From the NCBI GenBank assembly GCA_022414725.1, contig CM039466.1, positions 16,664,502 to 16,728,501 on the forward strand: a stretch of 64,000 nt of DNA. Reading direction: 5' to 3'. Of this stretch, positions 44,698 to 56,056 are shown piece after piece. The notes under the pieces were generated by a model. That model made no database searches. It saw only the letters and a program-made list of their open reading frames with translations, and was not told the DNA's origin. Numbering within the stretch: the first letter of the stretch is position 1; each line of letters starts with the position of its first letter. Source of the stretch: Microglena sp. YARC (Eukaryota; Chlorophyta; Chlorophyceae; Chlamydomonadales; Chlamydomonadaceae). The position numbers were made by a program, and so were the translations under genes.

Positions 44698-44815
44698 GCT
44701 TACTAGGCCCCCTGGTTTTCGTGGGTGGGTATTGCACGGGTGGATTTGGGATGGGAAGACGGCGAGCAGCCCTGAGCTTACTGAATAATCATGTATGTAA
44801 CAATCCAACACAAGC
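44698..44815. repeat. Dispersed repeat R5, copy 1
   Basis: About 110 bp matching 63363-63465 (shared order: TAATCCGCTTA, ACGGGGGGA-like, GAGCAGCCC, ATGTAACAAT). Degenerate. Confidence 0.5.
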
Positions 44816-44992
44816 GAATCAGCACTCAGAAGCATGGGAGGTATATATAAATCATTTTGACTATATTTGCTGGTAGCATTATACTACCCATGTTAGTTGG
44901 ATGGTTCCCTGGTATTTTCTTGCAATGCCCTGCCCTGACTTTTTATTTCTGAAGACGACGAGCAGCCAAATTTCTGGCTGGAGCCATATATC

Positions 44993-45190
44993 TAGGGAAC
45001 GGCAAATCATATGATGCTGACCAAAGACGAGTATGATATCATATGATATCATACAAAAATCATATGATTTAATATCATATGATATGATGGACCAGGCCAA
45101 AGTTACCTAGTCAGACCGCCGGCATCATATGATATCATATGATATCGTATGATGACATGATATCATATGATATTATATTGCCCATCCCTA
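44993..45190. mobile_element. hAT-like MITE with (ATCATATGAT) palindromes
   Basis: Begins TAGGGAACGGCAAA and ends TTGCCCATCCCTA, 13-bp inverted repeats with three mismatches. Flanks are CATATATC and CATATAAC (7 of 8). The left end matches the element at 32002, but the interior palindrome motif is different (ATCATATGAT). Confidence 0.7.
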
Positions 45191-45504
45191 CATATAACCA
45201 AGTTCAAGTTGGTGGTTGAAGCAAGCGCAAGCGAATGGGCTGGCCCCCAAGTTTAAGTTCAAGCTGCCCCCCCACAACCTCACGCCTCATCAGAAGGCGT
45301 GACATTTATTTATTTATATTATTATATCTGCCCATTTTTACAAAAAAACACGTAATATTACCCCCCCCCCCCCCCCTCGTGGTGGTCTCGTCCACAGGCG
45401 TCAAGAACTCACTGCCCATGAGGACCTCTGTACTGGGCATGTACCTGCACATGGGGGTCGGGCCCTGGTTGAAACCACGGTTGATGCCTACCCAACGCAC
45501 GCGC

Positions 45505-46936
45505 ACGCGTGCGCGCACGTGCCAGCTTGGACTCACACAGACAAACAACCGAAGTACACAACGTCTTCTTCTTCATTCTAAGGTATCTACACTCTCCCTT
45601 CACCTCGTCGTCCATCTTCTAACTTGTCTGTCTGGAAATGGAAAACAACCCTCCTGTGTTGCGCTGGCCCTCTTGAATTCATCGTCCGTCCCAGGTACGA
45701 CCTATTGATCTACAACGTGCGCGTGGGCAGGACTCACTGCACTGCACTGCACATTTGGGGGTCTTTAACACCCTTTTCTGTCCCCCTACGGCACCCTTCC
45801 CACCCACAATGCACCCGATTAGCCAAATGAAAGGGTACCGTGGAACCCCCAAATGTGCAGTGCTGCCATGTATGAAGACCGAATCAGAAGAATTATAGCA
45901 TAGTTCTATACGCCTTCAAGCATCTAACCTCCTTCATACTGCAATTCGTCAACCCGTGCGGTGCCACCAGGGAGGATAACCACCACGATTCGAACCCAAG
46001 ACGTCTGGGTTGTGGAGACCAATCACTACCACTGCATTGCCCCTCCACTCCCGCTTTGATGAAGACCCTAGCTAATGCCTACCGTCATCACCATGATAGA
46101 CACCGAAATACCAGAACATAGCGTCCATCCCACTACCGCGCTGATCTGAAACCTCACTACTACGTGCCGCGTGCCCTCGTCAACAGGGTGCTCTACCCAG
46201 AGGATGCCCTCTGGCTCTCAGCAACGCACCTCCCGCTGGCGCACTCCCCTACCTCTCGCTATGCGCACCATACCATAATAAACGAAGCTCGCGAGAAGCT
46301 GTTCCGATTGGTACCCAGCCCTTCGAAATCGTATGCCCCCCTCCTCGTGTCTCCCCTCCCCTGCACCGTACACCTACCTCGAGTCCCCAGAACGTACGGT
46401 TCATCCTTCCCCCCGCCGGTGGTTCCACCCACCGCCCTCTCATCAGGGTTGGCCAACCTCCCATTCACGGTCTCCAATGGCACCACCTGTTGACCTGTTG
46501 TTAAACCTCTCCTCCCCCACCAACAGGGCAACAGTCTCACACACTACCAACCTGCCTACCTCCTACCACCACACCACCCAACCCATCAATCTGTTCCGTA
46601 GATGCATCCAACAACCCCCAATTACTGCAATTGAATTACCCTCTTCTCCCCACTACCACCTCTCTAGCTCCCCCCCTTCCCGACCGGCCCAACTCCCTCC
46701 AGGCACATCTCCTCGACACTGCCACGTCACTAACTCCCCCCCCCCCCCCCCCCCCCCTCCCCCCGGGTCCTGCCCAACTTCCTCCAGGCTCATCTCCTCA
46801 GCCACTTCTCCCAAGCCACCCTTTCCAAGCAAGTAACTCCTCCCACCACCTCGGCTACTCCAAGACCCCTCCCCCCGCAATCTACTTAGCTGCCACCAAC
46901 GTCCCCCAAGCCACGTGCCATCGTTAAGTAGATACC
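45505..46936 (+). repeat. Duplicated 5' flank of TPR gene, copy B
   Basis: Partner of 35140-36937. It includes a poly-C run at about 46736-46758 that copy A lacks. Confidence 0.85.
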
Positions 46937-46957
46937 ATGGGATGCGGAGCATCGAAG
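46937..46957 (+). CDS. Copy B exon 1: MGCGASK start
   Basis: Seven codons, MGCGASK, with donor GTCAGT. Gly2 with small residues at 5 and 6 and a Cys at 3 is the standard pattern for N-myristoylation with possible palmitoylation. It joins exon 2 (DPGTAVHDLM) in phase 0. The AG|GT junction is copied about thirteen times just downstream. Confidence 0.7.
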
Positions 46958-47930
46958 GTCAGTACGTCAGGTTACACACACACACACTCACACACACACA
47001 TATATTCATATATGGAGCATTGCAGGTCAGTAAGTCAGGTTACACACACACACACTCACACACACACATATATTCATATATGGAGCATTGCAGGTCAGTA
47101 CGTCAGGTTACACACACACACACTCACACACACACATATATTCATATATGGAGCATTGCAGGTCAGTACGTCAGGTTACACACACACACTCACACACACA
47201 CATATATTCATATGTGGAGCATTGCAGGTCAGTAAGTCAGGTTACACACACACACACTCACACACACACATATATTCATATATGGAGCATTGCAGGTCAG
47301 TATGTCAGGTTACACACACACACACTCACACACACACATATATTCATATATGGAGCATTGCAGGTCAGTACGTCAGGTTACACACACACACACTCACACA
47401 CACACATATATTCATATATGGAGCATTGCAGGTCAGTAAGTCAGGTTACACACACACACACTCACACACACACATATATTCATATATGGAGCATTGCAGG
47501 TCAGTACGTCAGGTTACACACACACACACTCACACACACATATATTCATATATGGAGCATTGCAGGTCAGTAAGTCGGGTTACACACACACATACTCACA
47601 CACACACATATATTCATATATGGAGCATTGCAGGTCAGTATGTCAGGTTACACACACACACACTCACACACACACATATATTCATATATGGAGCATTGCA
47701 GGTCAGTAAGTCAGGTTACACACACACACACTCACACACACACATATATTCATATATGGAGCATTGCAGGTCAGTAAGTCAGGTTACACACACACACACT
47801 CACACACACACATATATTCATATATGGAGCATTGCAGGTCAGTACGTCAGGTTACACACACACACACTCACACACACATATATTCATATATGGAGCATTG
47901 CAGGTCAGTAAGTCAGGTTACACACCCACC
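46958..47930 (+). repeat. ~67-bp tandem array of the exon 1 donor
   Basis: About fourteen near-identical units. Each has GGAGCATTGCAGGTCAGTAA, then TCAGGTTACAC, (CA)n and CATATATTCATATAT. GGAGCATTGCAG copies the exon 1 end (GGAGCATCGAAG). Each unit holds TTGCAG|GTCAGT, which could serve as acceptor and donor at once. Confidence 0.9.
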
Positions 47931-48680
47931 CACACATCCACACACACATACTCACACATATATGCCCGCAGCACATCTCCCTAGCATTTTTCTCTTTGAT
48001 GTAGGTCAGTAAGTCAGGTAACACACACATATGCACATATATACCCACAACACATCCCCCTAGCATCTTTCTCCTTGATGAAAAATCCAATACATAGATG
48101 TAAATTAGTTTCGAGACAGGGAACATACGCACACCCACACCCTAACCCTCACATACATGTACCCATAACACTCCCACCCCCTATGATATTTTTCCTTGAT
48201 GAAGAAGTCCTAGGCAGCGTCGCAAGCGGAATATTGACAGGTAACACCCCCTCACACACATATATACCCACAACACATCCCCCTAGGATCTTTCTCCTTG
48301 ATGAAAACCTAATACATGGATGTCAATTAGTTTCGAGACAGGTTAAACACCCACCCACACCCCCACACTGACACACACTCATATACCCATAGCATATCTC
48401 CCTAGCATCTTTCTCCTTGATGAAAAGTATCATTCTTGGATGTGCCTCTAATCCATGCCCATCTGTATGTTTGCAGTAAGTCAGGTTACACCCACCCACA
48501 CACGTATACCCATAGCATATCTCCCTAGCATCTTTCTCCTTGATGAAAAGTATCATTCATGGATGTGCCTCTAATCCATGCCCATCTGTTTGTTTGCAGT
48601 AAGTCAGGTTACACCCACCCACACACGTATACCCATAACATATCTCCCTAGCATCTTTCTCCTTGATAAATGAGTCCTAA
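47931..48680 (+). repeat. ~130-bp loose repeats in copy B intron 1
   Basis: Five to six units with CCCATAACATATCTCCCTAG, CATCTTTCTCCTTGATGAAA and GCAGTAAGTCAGGTTACACC. The same units occur in copy A at 37030-38030. Confidence 0.8.
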
Positions 48681-48756
48681 GCAGCGACGCAGGCAGGGTG
48701 GAAAATTGGCTGAGAGTGTTATCGAAGCGACAGGTGGCAACGGAATGGAGCGGACA

Positions 48757-48885
48757 GAAGACAGTTAGTAACGAGACAGTTGGCTGATGTGTCAGGCTTC
48801 ATGTCAGTTGTACGGTCGTCAGTTAAACGGACAACGGGGTGACCTTGGAGGCTCCCGCCCCCCAGGAGGGGGGGCTCCGCCGATC
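48757..48885 (+). repeat. Dispersed element R4 in copy B, intron 1
   Basis: Orthologous position to 38105-38245 in the duplicated gene. Confidence 0.75.
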
Positions 48886-48926
48886 TCATGCCAAGTGACT
48901 CACACACACACGTACACACATAAACT

Positions 48927-48972
<46 letters not shown>

Positions 48973-48979
48973 AACACAG

Positions 48980-50003
48980 GACCCTGGGACTGCAGTGCAT
49001 GATCTCATGCCGAGTGATGAAGCCCCCAAGACCCATGTGAAGGTGACAGAGGGGGAAGGTGCGGTGCAGCCCATGCTGAGTGATGCCCCCAAGCCACCCC
49101 AAGTGAAGGAGGTGGAGGGGGAAGCTGCAGGGCAGCCCATGCTTACTGATGCCCCGAAGCCACCTCAAGTGAATGTGACAGAGGGGGAAGGTGCCGAGCA
49201 GCCCATGCTGAGTGATGCCCCCAAGCCACCCACAGTGAAGGAGATGGAAGAGGAAGTTGGAGATCAGCCCATTCTGTGTGATGCCCCCAAGCCACCCGCA
49301 GTGAAGGCGATGGAAGAGGAAGTTGAAGGTCAGCCCATTCTGTGTGATGCCCCCAAGCCACCCACAGTGAAGGAGATGGAGGGGGATGGTGCGATGCAGC
49401 CCATGCTGAGTGATGCCCCCAAGCCACCCCAAGTGAATGTGACAGAAGGGGAAGGTGCAGAGCATCCCAGGCTGAGTGATGCCCCCAAGCCACCTCAAGT
49501 GAATGTGACAGAGGGGGAAGGTGCTGAGCAGCCCTTGCTTATAAATGAAGACCCCAATCCCGCAGTGAAGGTGACTGAGAGAGGGGTGCAATTGAAGTTC
49601 TTTCTGCAATTGGTGGAGCAAGGAGATGTGGATGGTGAGTGGACCATTCAGGAGGTGGTGGAGCGCTTTGTGCGGCCCAAGACTGCTGCGACCAAGGGCT
49701 GCCTGTTTGATGTCATCCCAGAGACATACACCGGCCTTCCCCGCTTCTTTGTCTCCCACACGTGGTCCCGCAGGCTGAAGGACTTGTTGGCCTTACTGCT
49801 GTCGCGCTTTGTGGAGAAGGAGGAGCATGACACGCTCCTGTGGCTCGACATTGTGGCCATCAACCAACACCCATATGAGGACAAGGGCTGCCTGCTGCAG
49901 GATGATGTGGCCAGCCTGGCGAGTGTGGTGCAAGCCACAGAGCAAGCATTGTTCTGCCTAGATGAGCAGTGCGTTGTACTCATACGCATGGTGCCTCTAT
50001 GAG
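48980..50003 (+). CDS. Copy B exon 2: acidic repeats and TIR-like domain
   Basis: Acceptor AACACAG. It reads DPGTAVHDLMPSDEAPKTHV, then eight ~23-25-residue units of the type EGEGAEQPMLSDAPKPPQVN. A unique part follows (FFLQLVEQGDVDGEWTIQEV), then the TIR-like domain: RFFVSHTWSRRLKDLLALLL, LWLDIVAINQHPYEDKG and LASVVQATEQALFCLDEQ. The frame is open to 49986. There CGCATGGTGCC replaces the CGCATCTGGTGCC seen in copy A and in the duplicate at 50085, a 2-base loss that shifts the last five codons. Length 1024 nt, plus 2, would be in phase with exon 3. Confidence 0.8.
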
Positions 50004-50037
50004 GTGCGTAGGTGCACGAGTGGGTGTTACTGACTAG

Positions 50038-50100
50038 CAAACATCGTTCTGCCTAGATGAGCAGTGCGTTGTGCTCACACGCATCTGGTGCCTCTATGAG
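50038..50100 (+). repeat. Duplicate of the exon 2 end plus donor
   Basis: Repeats the last 63 bases of exon 2 (AGCAAACATCGTTCTGCC to CTCTATGAG) with its own donor GTGGGT, 35 bases after the first donor. This copy has the intact CTGG. A single-step example of exon-end duplication. Confidence 0.9.
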
Positions 50101-50476
50101 GTGGGTAGGTGCACGAGCAGGTGTTACAGACTGAGGGCGTGTGTGTGTGTATGTACAGTGTCTGTGTATTGTTTATTTGTTTAGCTGTGTTTGAACAGGC
50201 TTACTTGTTCATATATATGGGTGTTTCGCTTGTATTTCATAGCTATGGGTCTCAGTTGGTGGACCCAACCCTGCCCTGTCCTCCTGCCCCCAAGCAAGCA
50301 AGCAACCTGAAATACAAAAAACAATCAATCAGTCAATCAATGAATCAATAAATAAATCAGTCCATCAGTCATTCAACCAACCAACCAAGCAGTCAAGCAA
50401 ACAATCCACCTGCCCAGCAACAATAAAGCAGCATATGACTAAATGACACCTTGCATCATGTGCTGCTTCCCTTCAG

Positions 50477-50584
50477 GTGTGGCAGACATTCCTGGCCAAG
50501 GGGGTGAGCGGGCTGATGGTCCTCATGCCTAACGTCGATATGAAGGAGCTGACCAAAGTGTTTGAGACATTTGATGTTATGCAG
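50477..50584 (+). CDS. Copy B exon 3
   Basis: Acceptor CTTCAG, donor GTGAGA; 36 codons reading VWQTFLAKGVSGLMVLMPNV, then DMKELTKVFETFDVMQ. End of the TIR-like domain. Confidence 0.85.
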
Positions 50585-50756
50585 GTGAGAGGTTGTGGTG
50601 AATGTGCATTGTGCTGAGTTGAAGATGGGCCTGGGCCAAAGAGCAATAGGAAATTCAGGAGCACCATCAGAAACTAGTGGTGATAGATAGGCCTAGACAA
50701 ACTGGCACTAGGGAAATCAGTAGCTGCCCTCTAAAATGCTGGCATGACTGTATTAT

Positions 50757-50910
50757 TGGCAGAGCCCCCCTTCATGGGGGCGGGAGCCTTCAGGGTCACC
50801 CCGTTGTTCGTATGTTGGTTTGTTTGTGCGACCAATGTGCAACCGATATGAAGCCTGGCACGTCAGCCAAGGGTATTGTAACTAACTGGCTTATGTCCGC
50901 TCGTTGACTC
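50757..50910 (-). repeat. Dispersed element R4 in copy B, intron 3, inverted
   Basis: Orthologous position to 39815-39960, so both insertions predate the gene duplication. Confidence 0.75.
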
Positions 50911-51079
50911 ATCCACGGTTGTCACTCAGCTTACAACACCAAGCAATACACCACGACTGCACCTCAGAATGAGAAGTAGGCGGAGAGGACAATATGATCT
51001 TGGGCGTATAAACAGAAGTCTTGTCTAGGAAGTTCCTGACCTTTTCTGGGGGAAAGTTATGATTCTTTGGTTATCCATC

Positions 51080-51250
51080 ACCGATCACATGTTATCTAAC
51101 CCTGGTCACATGTTAACTAACCCTGGTCTTGTCTGAACCAAGCCTAATCACATCTTAACTAACCCTGATCACATGTTAACTAACCCTGGCCACATGTTAA
51201 CTAACCCTGGTCATGTTTAAACTAATTATGGTCACATGTAAACTAATCCT
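51080..51250 (+). repeat. ~21-bp minisatellite, copy B intron 3
   Basis: CTGGTCACATGTTAACTAAC-type units, the counterpart of 40130-40305. Confidence 0.85.
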
Positions 51251-51293
51251 GCCATACACGGCATGCCCTGCTGTCATTGCTTTGTTGCAACAG

Positions 51294-51377
51294 GCGCAAG
51301 CCACACAAGCTGAAGACAAGGAACGCATCTTGCAGCAGATCACAGAGAGCATGGGTAGCATCGAGGTTAATTTGCAG
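51294..51377 (+). CDS. Copy B exon 4
   Basis: Acceptor CAACAG, donor GTAATG; 28 codons reading AQATQAEDKERILQQITESM, then GSIEVNLQ. Linker helix before the TPRs. Confidence 0.85.
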
Positions 51378-51744
51378 GTAATGTCTGAACCCCAGCCACA
51401 CGCATTCATTAGACAATCATGTGTTCCCACATATGCGAGGTAAACATGAGCACACAACTCGTTATGGTATTATAAGTTATAGCTCTACTATAATCACATG
51501 CATTATCCCCTTGTTGTATGTTTGTAAACGCCTTCTCTCCTATTTCATCACTTCTCCCTAAATGCTTGTGGAACTGCTGTGGTGTATGTTGACCCAACCC
51601 AACCCAACCCAACCCAATGCTTGTGGAACTGCTGTGGTGCATGCTTGTGGAACTGCTGTGGTGCATGCTGAGATGGCATTCAGACTATATGTTCAATACA
51701 CTGCTAATTTGGGGGATCCACGTTACCCTTGTTTTTAGCTTAGA

Positions 51745-52805
51745 AGGGTCCATTATGGGTAGAAAGAGTGATGTAGGGGTACAGAAAAGTGTGCCAAAGA
51801 TCCCCCTATGTGTTGGATTGGCTGGGAAGGGTGCAATGTGGGTGAGAAGAGTTATGTAGGGGTACAGAAAGGGTGCCAAAGATCCCCCCAATGTGTTGGA
51901 TTGGCTGGGAAGGGTGCAATGTGGGTGAGAAGAGTGATGTAGGGGTACAGAAAGGGTGCCAAAGATCCCCCCAATGTGTTGGATTGGCTGGGAAGGGTGC
52001 AATGTGGGTGAGAAGAGTGATGTAGGGGTACAGAAAGGGTGCCAAAGATCCCCCCAATGTGTTGGATTGGCTGGGAAGGGTGCAATGTGGGTGAGAAGAG
52101 TGATGTAGGGGTACAGAAAGGGTGCCAAAGATCCCCCCAATGTGTTGGATTGGCGGGGAAGGGTGCAATGTGGGTGAGAAGAGTGATGTAGGGGTACAGA
52201 AAGGGTGCCAAAGATCCCCCCAATGTGTTGGATTGGCTGGGAAGGGTGCAATGTGGGTGAGAAGAGTGATGTAGGGATACAGGAAAGGGTGCCAAAGATC
52301 CCCCCAATGTGTTGGATTGGCTGGGAAGGGTGCAATGTGGGTGAGAAGAGTGATGTAGGGGTACAGAAAGGGTGCCAAAGATCCCCCCAATGTGTTGGAT
52401 TGGCTGGGAAGGGTGCAATGTGGGTGAGAAGAGTTATGTAGGGGTACAGAAAGGGTGCCAAAGATCCCCCCAATGTGTTGGATTGGCTGGGAAGGGTGCA
52501 ATGTGGGTGAGAAGAGTGATGTAGGGGTACAGAAAGGGTGCCAAAGATCCCCCCAATGTGTTGGATTGGCTGGGAAGGGTGCAATGTGGGTGAGAAGAGT
52601 GATGTAGGGGTACAGAAAGGGTGCCAAAGATCCCCCCAATGTGTTGGATTGGCTGGGAAGGGTGCAATGTGGGTGAGAAGAGTTATGTAGGGGTACAGAA
52701 AGTGTGCCAAAGATCCCCCCAATGTGTTGGATTGGCTGGGAAGGGTGCAATGTGGGTGAGAAGAGTGATGTAGGGATACAGGAAAGGGTGCCAAAAATCC
52801 CCATA
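51745..52805 (-). repeat. 83-bp satellite in copy B intron 4
   Basis: About thirteen nearly identical units with GGGTGCCAAAGATCCCCCCA, ATGTGTTGGATTGGCTGGGA and GGGTGCAATGTGGGTGAGAA. It is the reverse complement of a single-copy stretch in the 5' flanks (35435-35520 and 45755-45850). Because 83 is not a multiple of three, open frames run in several phases; they are not genes. Confidence 0.9.
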
Positions 52806-52839
52806 AACGTGCAGTGGTAGCAGTGCACACCCGGAGATA

Positions 52840-52955
52840 CATCATGTTTAGTGAAATACATCATGTGTAGTGAAATACATCATGTGTAGTGAAATACATC
52901 ATGTGTAGTTAATACATATGTCCTGGATGCCGGAGATATATCATGTGTAGTGAAT
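52840..52955 (+). repeat. ~19-bp ATCATGTGTAGTGAAATAC repeat
   Basis: Four to five units between the two larger satellites. Confidence 0.85.
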
Positions 52956-52984
52956 ACATATGTCCTGGAGGCCTGGTCTCCATT

Positions 52985-54510
52985 TCTATACCACACTAAC
53001 AGAAGGCTTATGTATATTTTATTGTTTTTTATATACCGCACAAACGGAAGGCTGTTTTTATGTTTTTTGTTTTATACCACATTAAGAGAAGGCTGTTTTA
53101 TGTTTTTTGTTTTATACCACATTAAGAGAAGGCTGTTTTATGTTTTTTGTTTTATACCACATTAAGAGAAGGCTGTTTTATGTTTTTTGTTTTATACCAC
53201 ATTAAGAGAAGGCTGTTTTATGTTTTTTGTTTTATACCACATTAAGAGAAGGCTGTTTTATGTTTTTTGTTTATACCACATTAAGAGAAGGCTGTTTTAT
53301 GTTTTTTGTTTTATACCACATTAAGAGAAGGCTGTTTTATGTTTTTTGTTTTATACCACATTAAGAGAAGGCTGTTTTATGTTTTTTGTTTTATACCACA
53401 TTAAGAGAAGGCTGTTTTATGTTTTTTGTTTTATACCACATTAAGAGAAGGCTGTTTTATGTTTTTTGTTTTATACCACATTAAGAGAAGGCTGTTTTAT
53501 GTTTTTTGTTTTATACCACATTAAGAGAAGGCTGTTTTATGTTTTTTTTGTTTTATACCACATTAAGAGAAGGCTGTTTTATGTTTTTTGTTTTATACCA
53601 CATTAAGAGAAGGCTGTTTTATGTTTTTTGTTTTATACCACATTAAGAGAAGGCTGTTTTATGTTTTTTGTTTTATACCACATTAAGAGAAGGCTGTTTT
53701 ATGTTTTTTGTTTTATACCACATTAAGAGAAGGCTGTTTTATGTTTTTTGTTTTATACCACATTAAGAGAAGGCTGTTTTATGTTTTTTGTTTTATACCA
53801 CATTAAGAGAAGGCTGTTTTATGTTTTTTGTTTTATACCACATTAAGAGAAGGCTGTTTTATGTTTTTTGTTTTATACCACATTAAGAGAAGGCTGTTTT
53901 ATGTTTTTTGTTTTATACCACATTAAGAGAAGGCTGTTTTATGTTTTTTGTTTTATACCACATTAAGAGAAGGCTGTTTTATTGTTTTTTGTTTTATACC
54001 ACATTAAGAGAAGGCTGTTTTATGTTTTTTGTTTTATACCACATTAAGAGAAGGCTGTTTTATGTTTTTTGTTTTATACCACATTAAGAGAAGGCTGTTT
54101 TATGTTTTTTTGTTTTATACCACATTAAGAGAAGGCTGTTTTATGTTTTTTTTTGTTTTATACCACATTAAGAGAAAGGCTGTTTTATGTTTTTTTGTTT
54201 TATACACATTAAGAGAAGGCTGTTTTATGTTTTTTGTTTTATACCACATTAAGAGAAGGCTGTTTTATGTTTTTTGTTTTATACCACATTAAGAGAAGGC
54301 TGTTTTATGTTTTTTGTTTTATACCACATTAAGAGAAGGCTGTTTTATGTTTTTTGTTTTATACCACATTAAGAGAAGGCTGTTTTATGTTTTTTGTTTT
54401 ATACCACATTAAGAGAAGGCTGTTTTATGTTTTTTGTTTTATAACATGTTTTACCACACAAATAAAAGGCTGTTTCTTGTTTTCTACCACACTAACAGAA
54501 GGCTGTTTGT
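52985..54510 (+). repeat. 40-bp satellite in copy B intron 4
   Basis: About 35 units of TACCACATTAAGAGAAGGCT followed by GTTTTATGTTTTTTGTTTTA, mostly identical, with looser units at both ends. Copy A has four or five loose units (40545-40735). Confidence 0.95.
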
Positions 54511-54659
54511 ATGCATACATTTAATTGTGCTTTTGCTTGCGGGCTACCTTTCCTGCATGCACACATATAATATGTTTATACCACGCCAACAGCCACTTGG
54601 GGACCTCCCCCCCCACCCCATCCCACCCCCACCCACCCCCAAAAATGTGAGTCAATAGG

Positions 54660-55690
54660 GAATGGAGCGATTCGACAAGTCTAGGGCCCAGTATTGTCCA
54701 GGGCCCAACATGGTCTATCCTAGGGCCCAGCATGGTAGGGGCAGGTGGTGTGGCGTGGTCTAGGGTCCAGCATCCTAGGGCCCAGCATGGTAGGGGCAGG
54801 TGGCGTGGCATGGTCTAGGGTCCAGCATCCTAGGGCCCAGCATGGTAGGGACAGGTGGCGTGGTCTAGGGCCCATCATGGTCTATCCTAGGGCCCAGCAT
54901 CCTATGGCCTGGCATGGTAGGGGCAGGTGGCGTGGCATCGTCTAGGGCCCAACATCCTAGGGCCCAGCCTAGTAGGGACAGATGGCGTGGCATGGTCTAG
55001 GGCCCAGCATCCTAGGGCCCAGCTTGGTAGGGACAGGTGGCGTGGCATGGTCTAGGGCCCAGCATCCTAGGGCCCAGCCTAGTAGGGACAGATGGCGTGG
55101 CATGGTCTAGGGCCCAGCATCCTAGGGCCCAGCTTGGTAGGGACAGGTGGCGTGGCATGGTCTAGGGCCCAGCATGGTAGGGACATGTGGCGTGGTCTAG
55201 GGCCCAGCATCCTAGGGCCCAGCATGGTAGGGACAGGTGGCGTGGTCTAGGGCCCAGCATCCTAGGGCCCAGCATGGTAGGGACAGGTGGCGTGGCATGG
55301 TCTTGGGCCCAGCATCCTAGGGCCAAGCTTGGTAGGGACAGGTGGCGTGGCATGGTCTAGGGCCCAGCATCCTAGGGCCCAGCATGGTAGGGACAGGTGG
55401 CGTGGCATGGTCTAGGGCCCAGCATGGTAGGGACAGGTGGCGTGGCGTGGTCTAGGTCCCAGCATGGTAGGGACAGGTGGCGTGGCGTGGTCTAGGTCCC
55501 AGCATGGTAGGGACAGGTGGCGTGGCGTGGTCTAGGTCCCAGCATGGTAGGGACAGGTGGCGTGGCGTGGTCTAGGGCCCAGCATGGTAGGGACAGGTGG
55601 CGTGGCGTGGTCACCGTCCAGTATCCTAGGGCCCAACATGATTGGGACAGGTGGCGTGGCGTGGTCTAGGGCCCAGCATGTTCTATCCTA
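54660..55690 (+). repeat. ~55-70-bp CCTAGGGCCCAGCAT satellite
   Basis: About eighteen units with GGTAGGGACAGGTGGCGTGG and TCTAGGGCCCAGCATCCTAG. Copy A has about one unit (40915-40975). It lies directly before the shared sequence leading to exon 5. Confidence 0.9.
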
Positions 55691-56056
55691 GGGCCCAGCG
55701 TAGAAACTGCACAATGTTGCGCGCAGTCAAATCACATCATTTCCTAGTGTGAGCTGGCGACTTTCACAACCTAGTATCCCACACATTCTGCATCTACTAC
55801 TTGTGATACTTTCTCACTCATCCTCGCCTTGCTCCTAACCGAGTGAGCAGGCCAACTTTCCTCCCTTGTTGCAACTCAGTATCCCATATATTGTAGGTGA
55901 GACGAGGAGTAGAGGACAAACAAGGGATCAACTAAGCACCCTTGAACCCCTGTTCACAACTAAGTATCCCGCATATTATGCATCTACTTCTTGTGATACT
56001 TTCTCACTCATCCTTGCCTTGCTCCTAATCCCCAAACCTGCCATGCATAATTGCAG
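55691..56056 (+). other. Intron 4 end of copy B with acceptor-side repeats
   Basis: Matches 40975-41141 of copy A, and contains two or three copies of the ~110-bp CATCTACTACTTGTGATACT / CTCCTAACC unit just before the exon 5 acceptor. Confidence 0.7.

Noticed and set aside
51685..52864. 386-aa and 352-aa minus-strand ORFs
   Set aside because: The 83-bp satellite without stops yields open frames in several phases; no start context or domain.
52985..54510. CRISPR-like array of 40-bp units
   Set aside because: Units are directly adjacent with no unique spacers, and the context is a eukaryotic intron.
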